Assembly (NCBI GenBank): GCA_029933225.1
Contig: JAOZOO010000025.1
Span: 1-33,290 of the forward strand
Source of the DNA: Bacteroidales bacterium
Lineage (GTDB): Bacteria > Bacteroidota > Bacteroidia > Bacteroidales > F082
Direction of reading: 5' to 3'
Length of the DNA stretch: 33,290 nt
Shown: positions 25,007-33,195 of the stretch, piece by piece
Layout of the letters: every line of letters starts with the position of its first letter
How positions within the stretch are numbered: the first letter of the stretch is position 1
Position numbers and translations under genes: made by a program
Notes under the pieces: generated by a model
What the model saw: only the letters and a program-made list of their open reading frames with translations
What the model was told of the DNA's origin: nothing
Database searches by the model: none

Positions 25007-26117
25007 GAAAGTGAACATACTGGTCAGTGGTGGCGGAACGGGTGGACATATCTTTCCGGCCATAGCCATTGCCAATGCGTTGAAAGCGCGTTTGGGCGAT
25101 AAGGCAAATATTCAGTTTGTGGGCGCAAAAGGGAAAATGGAGATGGAAAAAGTCCCGCAGGCAGGCTATCCTATCACGGGATTGAACATCAGCGGCTTGC
25201 AGCGAAAGCTCGACATGGCCAACTTGAACTTTCCCTTCAAATTACTGGGTAGTCTGATGAAGTCATCAGGTATCATCAGGAAGTTCAAACCGGATGTGGC
25301 TATTGGTACCGGCGGTTATGCCAGCGGGCCGATGCTGTATATGGCCTCACGAAAAAAAGTACCCACGCTGATCCTGGAGCAGAATTCCTATCCGGGTATC
25401 ACCAACAAGCTGCTGGGCAAAAGGGTCAATACCGTATGTGTGGCCTACAAGGGGATGGAGCAGTATTTTCCGGAAGACCGGATCGTTATCACAGGCAGCC
25501 CGGTACGGCGGGAGATCATCGAACTCAAACCGGACAAGAAAGAAGCACTGGAATTTTTTGGTCTGAAACAGGATGTGCCCACCCTGCTTGTCATCGGTGG
25601 CAGCCAGGGAGCTTACAAAGTAAACCGGGCCATTGCCGGGATGCTGGACAAACTGGTGGAAGGCAACATCCAGATGGTCTGGCAAACAGGGAAATATTCT
25701 TACGATATGGCGATGCAGGCAGCAGAGAAATTTGTCAAAGAGAAAAAGATCAAAGTGGTTGATTTCATCACCCGGATGGATATGGCTTATGCTGCTGCCG
25801 ACCTGGTGATCTCACGGGCCGGAGCCATTGCCATTGCCGAGATAGCCGTAGTGGGCAAACCGGCAATTTTTGTCCCGCTGCCGTCGGCTGCAGAGGATCA
25901 TCAAACAAAAAATGCGGTGTCGCTGGTGAAAGGACATGCGGCCTTGATGGTGAAGGAGAACGAACTGGAAGAAAAGCTTCCGCCGATGGTCGCCGGTATG
26001 ATGAAAAGTAAACAGGACCGGCTGGTGATGATGCAGAACCTGAAACGTTTTGCCCATCCCGACGCCACGGAAAAAATTGTTGATGAAGTATTAAAACTAA
26101 TTAAACGAAAAAAATAA
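24999..26117 (+). CDS. murG: Lipid II synthase MurG
   Basis: The product has 372 residues from the ATG at 24999 (MPEKVNILVSGGGTGGH); an in-frame TTG two codons earlier is less likely. This GT-B fold glycosyltransferase has the glycine-rich GGGTGGHIFPA at 10-20, GTGGYASGP, the second glycine loop VIGGSQGAYKVNRAI near 196, and the UDP-GlcNAc site FVPLPSAAEDHQTKNA near 289. It adds GlcNAc to lipid I on the inner membrane face. It overlaps ftsW by 8 bases. Confidence 0.96.
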   Translation: MPEKVNILVSGGGTGGHIFPAIAIANALKARLGDKANIQFVGAKGKMEMEKVPQAGYPITGLNISGLQRKLDMANLNFPFKLLGSLMKSSGIIRKFKPDVAIGTGGYASGPMLYMASRKKVPTLILEQNSYPGITNKLLGKRVNTVCVAYKGMEQYFPEDRIVITGSPVRREIIELKPDKKEALEFFGLKQDVPTLLVIGGSQGAYKVNRAIAGMLDKLVEGNIQMVWQTGKYSYDMAMQAAEKFVKEKKIKVVDFITRMDMAYAAADLVISRAGAIAIAEIAVVGKPAIFVPLPSAAEDHQTKNAVSLVKGHAALMVKENELEEKLPPMVAGMMKSKQDRLVMMQNLKRFAHPDATEKIVDEVLKLIKRKK

Positions 26118-26200
26118 CTCTGTGTCACTTTGTGTCTTCTTCGTGTCTCTCTGTGAAATAGTTATTGTACAAAGTTGCACAAAGAAAAAAGTATTAAAAT

Positions 26201-27556
26201 ATGGATCTGTCGAAAATAAATAACCTGTATTTCCTTGGCATCGGCGGCATCGGCATGAGCGCTCTGGCCCGGTATTTCAACCGGCAGGGGAAGCGGATTG
26301 CAGGTTATGATCTGACTCCCACGCCGCTGACGGTGCAGTTGGAGCAGGAAGGCATGCAGATCCATTACGCCGAAGACATTTCCAAAATCCCGGAAGAAAC
26401 CGACCTTGTTGTTTATACTCCGGCCATCCCCGGCGAGAACAAAGAGTTTATTTACCTGCAACAATCCGCCATACCCATGATGAAACGCGCCCGGGTGCTG
26501 GGCGAGCTGACGAAAAACCATTTTACCGTTGCGGTTGCCGGTACCCACGGAAAGACAAGCATCAGTGCCATGACGGCTCACATTTTCAATGTTGCAGAAA
26601 AAAAGATAACCGCATTGGTTGGCGGGCTGATGAACAACTACAAATCCAATGTCATCCTTAACCTGCCTGCTGATATTTTACTTGTGGAAGCTGATGAGTT
26701 CGACCGGTCTTTTCTTGAAATTCAACCCGACATATCCGTGATCTCTTCCATGGATGCCGATCATCTTGACATTTACAAAGACAAACAAAAGCTGATCCGG
26801 GGGTTTCTGGATTTTTCCCGTAAGCTTCCGGAAAAAGGTATGCTAATCCATCACCATAAGCTGAAATTGTTTGATGATATCCCGGTAAAAAGGATAAGCT
26901 ACGGTATTGATAAAGAAGCCGGTGTAAGCGCCGGAAATGTGAGAATCGAAGAAGGAGCATTTGTTTTCGACCTCAAATTTGGTAAGACCAGCATCAATGG
27001 TATTCGCATGGCGGTTCCCGGATATCATTATGTTGAGAATGCCCTCGCGGCAGCAACTGTTTGTCTCACGCAGAATGTATCGCCTGAAGATGTGAAAAGA
27101 GGACTGGAAACTTTCGAAGGTGTCGAGCGGCGGTTTGATTACCGTATTCGCACTGAAAGTCTGGTTTTTATTGATGACTACGCCCACCATCCCGAAGAGA
27201 TCAGGGCAACCATCCGGGCGGTCAGAGCTGTTTATCCCGGCAAAAAAATTACGGGCGTGTTTCAGCCGCACCTGTTCAGCCGGACGCGTGATTTTGCAGA
27301 TGAATTTGCCCGTTCACTCGAAGTGCTGGATAAAATTATTTTATTGACAATATATCCTGCAAGGGAAAAACCGATACAGGGAGTCGATTCATCCATCATC
27401 CTCGATAAAATAAATAATCCGGAAAAAATGCTTGTTTCAAAAGAGCAGCTTTTTAAATACCTGCAACAGGAAAAGCCGGATGTATTGCTGACGCTTGGCG
27501 CCGGGGACATCGGGATGATGGTGCCGGAAATTGAAAAGATATTAATGGAAAGATGA
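26201..27556 (+). CDS. murC: UDP-MurNAc L-alanine ligase MurC
   Basis: The product has 451 residues. The N-terminal nucleotide-binding domain has FLGIGGIGMSALA, the ATP motif GTHGKTS lies near 111-117, then LVEADEFDRSF, MDADHLDIY and the C-terminal IDDYAHHPEEI. It catalyses the first committed amino-acid addition in the stem peptide. An 83-base gap separates it from murG, the longest inside the core of the cluster apart from the gap before ftsZ; the gap contains a loose inverted repeat (CTTTGTG 26128-26134 with CACAAAG 26178-26184). The 3' end overlaps ftsQ by 4 bases (ATGA). Confidence 0.96.
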   Translation: MDLSKINNLYFLGIGGIGMSALARYFNRQGKRIAGYDLTPTPLTVQLEQEGMQIHYAEDISKIPEETDLVVYTPAIPGENKEFIYLQQSAIPMMKRARVLGELTKNHFTVAVAGTHGKTSISAMTAHIFNVAEKKITALVGGLMNNYKSNVILNLPADILLVEADEFDRSFLEIQPDISVISSMDADHLDIYKDKQKLIRGFLDFSRKLPEKGMLIHHHKLKLFDDIPVKRISYGIDKEAGVSAGNVRIEEGAFVFDLKFGKTSINGIRMAVPGYHYVENALAAATVCLTQNVSPEDVKRGLETFEGVERRFDYRIRTESLVFIDDYAHHPEEIRATIRAVRAVYPGKKITGVFQPHLFSRTRDFADEFARSLEVLDKIILLTIYPAREKPIQGVDSSIILDKINNPEKMLVSKEQLFKYLQQEKPDVLLTLGAGDIGMMVPEIEKILMER

Positions 27557-28326
27557 AAAAAATAATCCACATAGTGCTGTTCGGGATTTTTGCCGTTGCC
27601 CTGGCAGGCCTGATGGGGTTCATTTATCTTGAGCAGGGTAAAGAACCGGTCAGTGACCTCGTGATCAATATCAGCCGTCCCTCATTTGACGGATTCCTGG
27701 ATACGGCTATGATAAAAAAGGTACTGACGTTTGCCGACAGTCTGGAAAAGGTGAGTGTGAAGGATGTATCTTTGCAGAAAATTGAACAGTCGGTTCTTGA
27801 AAATCCTTTTGCGGAAGCGGCAGACGCCTATGTGAATATCGATAACGAGCTGGTAATTAATGTTAAAGAAAAGACGCCCGTGTTGAGGGTGTTTAATAAA
27901 AAGAATGCGGGATTTTACATTGACAACAAGGGAAAGATATTCCCGCTGAGTGAAAATTATGCACCGAGAGTACTGATTGCCAACGGCTATTTTGATGTGC
28001 CTTACCGGAAAGGACATCCGGACGTTTTTGATTCGGTTTATCATGACACACCGCTGGCAAACCTTTTCACGCTGACCCAACTGATCAGGAAAGACAATTT
28101 CCTGAATGCCCAGATCAGTCAGATTTATGTGAACAGTAAGGGTGAGTTTGACCTTGTCCCCGAGCTGGGAAACCATCTGATCCGGCTTGGAACCATGGAT
28201 GACGCTGAAGGGAAGCTGCAGAAGCTGGAATTGTTTTATAAAAAAGCCCTTGTCAGGGAAGGATGGGATAAATATGAAATCATTAATTTAAAATATAAAA
28301 ACCAGGTAGTATGCGAGAAGAAATAA
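27553..28326 (+). CDS. ftsQ: Cell division protein FtsQ
   Basis: The 257-residue protein has one membrane helix near the N-terminus (about 5-25, IHIVLFGIFAVALAGLMGFIY) and a periplasmic body. The POTRA-like part and beta domain can be followed through IEQSVLENPFAEAADAYVNIDNELVINVKEKTPVLRVF, with the usual FYIDNKGKIFPLS strand. Identity is low, as is usual for FtsQ/DivIB of this phylum, but order (murC-ftsQ-ftsA) and topology agree. It scaffolds FtsL/FtsB at the divisome. It overlaps murC by 4 bases and ftsA by 16. Confidence 0.92.
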   Translation: MKKIIHIVLFGIFAVALAGLMGFIYLEQGKEPVSDLVINISRPSFDGFLDTAMIKKVLTFADSLEKVSVKDVSLQKIEQSVLENPFAEAADAYVNIDNELVINVKEKTPVLRVFNKKNAGFYIDNKGKIFPLSENYAPRVLIANGYFDVPYRKGHPDVFDSVYHDTPLANLFTLTQLIRKDNFLNAQISQIYVNSKGEFDLVPELGNHLIRLGTMDDAEGKLQKLELFYKKALVREGWDKYEIINLKYKNQVVCEKK

Positions 28327-29621
28327 ACAACCAGGAAAATGAGATCATTGTTGGGCTCGACATCGGTACGACCAAGATCGCCTGCATTGTGGGCCGGAAA
28401 AACGAGTTCAACAAGATTGAAATACTTGGGTATGGCAGGACCGAGTCCGTTGGTGTGAAAAGAGGCGTGGTGGCCAACATTGAGGATACGGTCAGGTCTA
28501 TTCGCCGGGCTGTGGACATTGCCGAACAAAAATCGAAAGTGGATATCAACGTGGTTCATGTGGGTATCGCCGGTCAGCACATCAAAAGCTATCAGCACCG
28601 GGGCAACATCATCCGGAAGGATTCGGATCAGGAAATCACCTCCGATGAAATCGAAAAGTTCACAAGAAACATGTACGGGTTGAGCATGGCTCCGGGCGAG
28701 GAGATTCTCGACGTCATTCCGCAGGAATACATTATTGACGGTGAATCGGGCATCCGTCAGCCCGTGGGGATGCTGGGCCATACACTTGAAGCCAACTTTC
28801 ACATCATCATCGGCCAGACGGCGGCAGCCAAGAATATTTTGAAATGCATTAAAAAAGCCGGTCTGGAAATGCGCGACCTGATCCTGGAACCCATTGCTTC
28901 GGCGGAGGCGGTGCTCAGCGAAGAAGAAAAAGAAGCCGGCGTGGCGCTGGTGGATATCGGCGGCGGGACGACCGACATAGCCATTTTCCAGGATCACATT
29001 ATCCGTCACACGGCGGTCATTCCTTTCGGTGGTGATGTGGTCACCGAAGATGTGAAAGAAGGTTGCTCTATCATCAAAAGGCATGCTGAAGAGCTGAAAG
29101 TGAAGTTCGGCTCGGCGCTGGCCAGCGAGAACCGCGATGATGAAGTGGTTGCCATACCGGGTTTACGTGGCAGGCCGCACAAGGAAATCACACTGCGAAA
29201 CCTTGCCGGCATCATCCAGGCACGGATGGAAGAAATCATCGATCAGGTATTTTTCGAGATCAGAAACTCCGGTTTTGAGAAAAAGCTGATCGGCGGCATC
29301 GTTCTCACAGGCGGCGGATCGGAACTGAAACACATCGACCAGCTTGCCGCTTTTATCACAGGCAAAGACACCCGCATCGGTTATCCCAACGAACACCTTG
29401 CCAACGATGTTCCCGACGAAATAGCCAGCCCGATGTATGCCACGGGTGTGGGCCTCGTCATCGAAGGGATCAGACGGGCGGAAGCTGAAAAACTGCTTTT
29501 TTTGGAGGAAGAGGATGAGATAAAAGGCCGTCGGGGTAAAAAGAAAAAAGGCAAAAAACGGAGTTCCAGCATGTTTCTTGAACGGCTTCAGGAATGGTTT
29601 CAAAGCGATACCGACGGCTGA
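28311..29621 (+). CDS. ftsA: Cell division protein FtsA
   Basis: The 436-residue actin-family ATPase tethers FtsZ to the membrane. The phosphate-1 motif GLDIGTTKIACIVG is near 15-28, the SHS2-type 1C insert spans about 85-165, the phosphate-2 motif VALVDIGGGTTDIAIF is near 204-219, and the adenosine motif GGIVLTGGGSEL is near 328. A basic linker (KGRRGKKKKGKKR) leads to a C-terminal amphipathic helix (MFLERLQEWFQ) that fits the membrane-targeting role. It overlaps ftsQ by 16 bases; ftsZ follows after 86 bases. Confidence 0.96.
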   Translation: MREEINNQENEIIVGLDIGTTKIACIVGRKNEFNKIEILGYGRTESVGVKRGVVANIEDTVRSIRRAVDIAEQKSKVDINVVHVGIAGQHIKSYQHRGNIIRKDSDQEITSDEIEKFTRNMYGLSMAPGEEILDVIPQEYIIDGESGIRQPVGMLGHTLEANFHIIIGQTAAAKNILKCIKKAGLEMRDLILEPIASAEAVLSEEEKEAGVALVDIGGGTTDIAIFQDHIIRHTAVIPFGGDVVTEDVKEGCSIIKRHAEELKVKFGSALASENRDDEVVAIPGLRGRPHKEITLRNLAGIIQARMEEIIDQVFFEIRNSGFEKKLIGGIVLTGGGSELKHIDQLAAFITGKDTRIGYPNEHLANDVPDEIASPMYATGVGLVIEGIRRAEAEKLLFLEEEDEIKGRRGKKKKGKKRSSSMFLERLQEWFQSDTDG

Positions 29622-29707
29622 CAGGTATTAACTTTTTATTGTTGAAAATATGCAAGCCGCTGATCAAATGAATATTAATTAAATAATCTATTTTTAAAAA
29701 TACCAAA

Positions 29708-31291
29708 ATGAACAATATGATAAGTTTTGAACCCAAGCAAATGCCCACTTATATTAAAGTGCTCGGAGTGGGTGGAGGAGGCAGCAATGCGGTAAATAAC
29801 ATGTTTAAGCAGGGCATCAAAGGTGTTGAATTTGTGGTATGTAACACTGATGTCCAGGCCCTTGACCAAAGTCCGGTACCTGTGAAAGTCGTGCTTGGCG
29901 ACCGTGTGCTTGGTGCCGGTAATAAGCCGGATGTGGGAAAAGCGGCTGCGGAAATGTCTATCGAGAAAATCAAGGAAGTGCTGACGGACAATACACAGAT
30001 GTTGTTCATCACAGCCGGTATGGGAGGAGGAACAGGTACCGGGGCAGCACCCATCATCGCCAAAGCAGCCCGTGAGCTGAATATTCTGACGGTGGGCATT
30101 GTTACCCTTCCGTTTTCGTTTGAAGGTCGCCGCCGGATGGAACAGGCCAAAAAAGGAATAGATGAGTTTAAAGGTTATGTTGACACGTTGTTGGTCATCT
30201 GTAATGATAAAATGAGGGAACTCTACGGTGATGTCAGTCTTTCGGAAGCATTTGCCCATGCCGATGATGTGTTGACTTCGGCGGCCAAAGGTATTGCCGA
30301 GTTGATCACGGTTCCCGGCTATGTGAACATCGACTTTGAAGATGTGAAAACGGTCATCGAAAACAGCGGAAAAGCCATCATGGGATCGGCTGTGGCCGAA
30401 GGCGAAAACCGGGCACAGGTGGCCATCGAGGAAGCCATGAACTCGCCGTTGCTGAATGATAACGACATCAAGGGTGCCAAAAATATCCTGCTGTACATTA
30501 TGACCGGTGAGGAAGAGATCAAGATGGATGAGATTTCCGAGATTACCGATTATGTCCGCGATGAGTGTGGCCCGGAAACGGAAACCAATGTTATCTGGGG
30601 TAGCGGACAGGACGAAAACCTCGGTAAAAAACTCAGTATTACCATCATTGCTACGGGTTTTGACAAAAAGCCTGAAGAAAAAAGAAAGGTGGTACTTATC
30701 GGAGAAGTCGGGAATGATGATTCAAAGAAAAAGAAAGACAAACCGAATGAAAAAGAGGATGATCTGCCGGTGAATAAAATACGGGAGGACAAAAAAGAGG
30801 AGACATCTGAATTCAGGGTTTATACGAAGGAGACAACAGAGAGCTCCGATGCCGTTGAAAAACCTGCAGAAAAGGAATTATTTAAAGGATGGGATGAAAA
30901 ACCCAAACCGGAAACTTCCGAAGAGAAAACCTCTTTATTTGATTATACCGGGAACCGGAATCTGGCCATTGGCCATACGGTTACATCCCATGATTCGAGG
31001 CAGGCAAAAGAAGACCTGAAGAAATATATTACGAAGACAGACAATGAAGATGAACTGATGGAGCAGAGTTCTGCCGAACGTAAAGAAAGACTGAAACGGC
31101 TGAGTATGGTTCGCTCCGAACAGGTGGAAGAGCTTGAAAAAGAGCCGGCCTACATACGGAAGAATGTGAGTATTGACGACCCGCCGCCCTCATCCGGCGA
31201 AATCGTATCGCGTTATACGCTCGGCGAAGACAGCAAAAACAACCCGCTGATCAAAACCGACAATTCGTTTCTCCACGATAATGTGGATTGA
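29708..31291 (+). CDS. ftsZ: Cell division protein FtsZ
   Basis: The 527-residue tubulin homologue forms the Z ring. GVGGGGSNAVN is at 20-30, the GTP-binding tubulin signature GGGTGTG at 106-112, and NIDFEDVKTVIENSGKAIMG and the T7-type region follow. Residues from about 330 on are a long, charged, probably disordered linker. The tail does not stop at the usual FtsA/ZipA-binding peptide: EPAYIRKNVS is followed by about 40 further residues ending SFLHDNVD, a form found in Bacteroidota. It is about 140 residues longer than E. coli FtsZ. Confidence 0.97.
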   Translation: MNNMISFEPKQMPTYIKVLGVGGGGSNAVNNMFKQGIKGVEFVVCNTDVQALDQSPVPVKVVLGDRVLGAGNKPDVGKAAAEMSIEKIKEVLTDNTQMLFITAGMGGGTGTGAAPIIAKAARELNILTVGIVTLPFSFEGRRRMEQAKKGIDEFKGYVDTLLVICNDKMRELYGDVSLSEAFAHADDVLTSAAKGIAELITVPGYVNIDFEDVKTVIENSGKAIMGSAVAEGENRAQVAIEEAMNSPLLNDNDIKGAKNILLYIMTGEEEIKMDEISEITDYVRDECGPETETNVIWGSGQDENLGKKLSITIIATGFDKKPEEKRKVVLIGEVGNDDSKKKKDKPNEKEDDLPVNKIREDKKEETSEFRVYTKETTESSDAVEKPAEKELFKGWDEKPKPETSEEKTSLFDYTGNRNLAIGHTVTSHDSRQAKEDLKKYITKTDNEDELMEQSSAERKERLKRLSMVRSEQVEELEKEPAYIRKNVSIDDPPPSSGEIVSRYTLGEDSKNNPLIKTDNSFLHDNVD

Positions 31292-31299
31292 CCGCACTT

Positions 31300-31319
31300 C
31301 CCTGTCCTTTAGGGCAGGG
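31300..31319. repeat. Short hairpin after ftsZ
   Basis: CCCTGTCC (31300-31307) pairs with GGGCAGGG (31312-31319), one G-U, around a TTTA loop. There is no T-tract, so it is not a standard terminator; it resembles the palindromes at 13757-14151. Confidence 0.65.
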
Positions 31320-31360
31320 AAACTGATTCCAGGGTAATTTGATTATGAAGCAAATCAGTT

Positions 31361-31386
31361 ACCCGGACCTTCAGGGTTGGGTTTTT
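31361..31386 (+). terminator. Terminator-like hairpin between ftsZ and yqeY, with competing upstream pairings
   Basis: ACCCGGACC (31361-31369) pairs with GGGTTGGGT (31374-31382) around TTCA, with two G-U pairs and one mismatch; a T-run ends at 31386. Upstream, GGGTAATTTGATT (31332-31344) can pair with AAATCAGTTACCC (31352-31364), which would occupy the left arm, and AACTGATT (31321-31328) can pair with AATCAGTT (31353-31360). Confidence 0.55.
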
Positions 31387-31420
31387 AGAGAATGCCAGCT
31401 ACAAAATAAAATCCTAACAA

Positions 31421-31873
31421 ATGAACCTCGAAATAAAAATAAACGAAGACCTCAAGCAGGCCATGCGCGAGAAAGACAAGCGCAAGCTGAATGCCCTGCG
31501 GGCCATCAAAGCAGCTTTGTTGCTTGAAAAAACAGGAAAGGATGTGACTTCAGGCGAGATCCCCGAAAGTGTGGAATTGAAGCTGTTGCAAAAACAGGTA
31601 AAGCAACGCAAAGAAGCTGCCGCCATTTACCGCGAACAAAACCGTCCCGACCTCGCCGAAGAGGAAGAATACCAGGCAGCCATCATCGAGAAATACCTGC
31701 CTGAACAACTGTCGGAAGAAGAGATCGAAGCGGCCGTTGACAAAGCCATTGCCGAAACCGGTGCCACAACTATGAAAGACATGGGCCGCGTGATGGGCAT
31801 CGTCACCAAGCAACTGGCCGGGAAAGCGGACAACAAGCTAATCTCGTCCATTGTGAGAAGTAAACTGGGTTAG
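31421..31873 (+). CDS. GatB/YqeY domain protein
   Basis: The 150-residue protein consists of one YqeY-like domain, the fold that in GatB forms the tRNA-binding tail of the Glu/Asp-tRNA amidotransferase. Family features are LKQAMREKDKRKLNALRAIKAAL near the N-terminus, LLQKQVKQRKEAAAIYREQNRPDLAEEE in the middle, IIEKYLPEQLSEEEI, and the C-terminal GRVMGIVTKQLAGKADNKLISSIVRSKL. The stand-alone protein has no firmly established role; a tRNA-related function is guessed from GatB. It often follows ftsZ in Bacteroidota. Here 129 bases with a terminator-like structure separate them, so its expression may be only partly coupled. Confidence 0.92.
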   Translation: MNLEIKINEDLKQAMREKDKRKLNALRAIKAALLLEKTGKDVTSGEIPESVELKLLQKQVKQRKEAAAIYREQNRPDLAEEEEYQAAIIEKYLPEQLSEEEIEAAVDKAIAETGATTMKDMGRVMGIVTKQLAGKADNKLISSIVRSKLG

Positions 31874-31894
31874 TGGCTTCCGGTGTACGCGTAA

Positions 31895-31933
31895 AAACAC
31901 CTTCCAGAGTCCGCAGGACCTGGAAGAGTGTTT
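31895..31933 (+). repeat. Dispersed 39-base hairpin repeat, copy 2
   Basis: Matches 15175-15213 at 35 of 39 positions. Here the inner stem pairs GTC with GAC (CTTCCAG-A-GTC-CGCAG-GAC-CTGGAAG) instead of the GAG/CTC of copy 1. Confidence 0.75.
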
Positions 31934-31940
31934 TCCGGAG

Positions 31941-31972
31941 TGATGGAATGATGGAATGATGGAATAATGGGA
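31941..31972 (+). repeat. 8-base tandem repeat (TGATGGAA)
   Basis: Three perfect units of TGATGGAA (31941-31948, 31949-31956, 31957-31964) are followed by a degenerate unit TAATGGGA. Confidence 0.75.
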
Positions 31973-32139
31973 GGATGGTTGGTAGGATGGATTAAAGAAA
32001 GTGAAACCAATAAACATAAAAATTCTGCTATATAACACATAAGTCTTTTCCTCTCGGGGGAGATGTCTCGCATGAGGCGAGACGGAGGGGGTTACACCTA
32101 ACCCTTTTTCACTTAACACTTAACCCCTCCTGGTTGCAA

Positions 32140-32250
32140 GGAACAACTGAAAACGAAAACAAACCATATCGTTTAACTCTGAATCATTGCTTGTGTGTGG
32201 ATATGTGAGCTGGAAAAATACAATGATGTAAGAGTCCCCGCCAACAAATG
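32140..32250 (-). repeat. Dispersed repeat family, copy B (inverted relative to copy A)
   Basis: The reverse complement of 32232-32250 equals 9522-9540 over 19 bases, and that of 32140-32179 matches 9572-9611 at 32 of 40. The central spacer is 52 bases here against 31 in copy A. Confidence 0.7.
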
Positions 32251-32418
32251 ATTAGAGATTAGGGATTTGTGAATAGCGATTAATGATTTGTGTGAAGTTG
32301 TCCCAATTTCAGACTGTCAACTATAAATATCATCCGTCAGTTGACGGATCAAGCTGTTGCGGGTGGCCCGGTACCCCAACACCTAACTCTTTTTCACCTA
32401 ACTCTTAACTCCCAACCC

Positions 32419-33195
32419 TCACTCCACAAAAGTCCTTTCCGCCGCCGAAACCGATATTTTCTGATATTTTGCATAAGCTTTGGCTGTTTCCTTGCGGATG
32501 GTTAATTCATCATCTCCGGCTGCCCACGCTTCAATGGCGGCCATCACGCCGTAAGCTTCAGGAGCCATATAAGTATAAGTTGATAAGGTCATGTCAACAT
32601 AATGAGAAAAATATTGATCGCTGGCACATGAGAATACCATCACATCGCATTTGTTTTTCCGGGGCTGCACATCAATCTTGAAATCCATCAACCCGTCGTG
32701 CCCCACGTAAATAACCAGCGCATTGTGATCGGCCGCATAAGCATAATTAACAAAATCGGTAATAGCCGTTTTGATGCTGTCGGTGTGATAAGCCAGAGCA
32801 TCCACATACAAGTCCAACGCTTTGTTGTAAAAGAGGATACGTTCCTGTATTTTGCCGCCGGGCCTGGTTGTGCTGATCAGTTGCCAGTCTTTGTCTTTCG
32901 AGAAATACGTTCTCATGCCGTACATCTGTCCCCAGTACAGGTCCTTGTCCGGTGGACTGTCCCATAGGGCGACAAAAACCATTACGGCCCTGTTCTTTTG
33001 GAGCTTGATATCCTTTTCTTTAATTTGCTGCTGATACCTAATCTTTTTAACATCAGACGGTATGACCGTATTCTTTTTATAGAGCAACCTTTCTTCCCGC
33101 TCGACTTTCGGGGGCTTTTTTTCAAACAAAATCCCGGCAATAACCGAACTGATGACCAATACCAGAATAGAAAGGAATACGATTTTTTTCTTCAT
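32419..33195 (-). CDS. Membrane-anchored or exported protein, possible caspase-like (clan CD) fold
   Basis: The product has 258 residues from the ATG at 33195. Residues 4-24 are a signal peptide or anchor, followed by a charged linker to about 68. The body starts with the strand NRAVMVFVALWD, then LYWGQMYGMRTYFSKDKDW. A hydrophobic strand ends in a histidine-glycine turn, ALVIYVGHDGLMDF (H166), and a second ends in a cysteine, CDVMVFSCAS (C190). This is the order of the catalytic His and Cys in caspase-like peptidases. The later MAPEAYGVMAAIEAW and ETAKAYAKYQKIS segments look like a conserved family block that I have seen only in uncharacterised proteins. Enzyme activity is inference. The gene stands alone at the right edge, downstream of a repeat patchwork. 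Confidence 0.7.
   Translation of the reverse strand: MKKKIVFLSILVLVISSVIAGILFEKKPPKVEREERLLYKKNTVIPSDVKKIRYQQQIKEKDIKLQKNRAVMVFVALWDSPPDKDLYWGQMYGMRTYFSKDKDWQLISTTRPGGKIQERILFYNKALDLYVDALAYHTDSIKTAITDFVNYAYAADHNALVIYVGHDGLMDFKIDVQPRKNKCDVMVFSCASDQYFSHYVDMTLSTYTYMAPEAYGVMAAIEAWAAGDDELTIRKETAKAYAKYQKISVSAAERTFVE

Larger units (their letters stand above)
31874..32418. other. 545-base repeat patchwork without a gene
   Basis: Contents: the 39-base hairpin repeat copy 2 (31895-31933), an 8-base tandem repeat (31941-31972), the palindrome GTCTCG-CATGAGG-CGAGAC (32065-32083), copy B of the TTGGCGGGGAC repeat (32140-32250, reverse orientation) and the palindrome ATCCGTCA-GT-TGACGGAT (32332-32349). 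Frames are short and carry no recognisable protein. Confidence 0.7.

Noticed and set aside
29622-29707. Internal promoter for ftsZ in the 86-base gap
   Set aside because: The stretch is AT-rich but contains no TAnnTTTG match, so no promoter is claimed.
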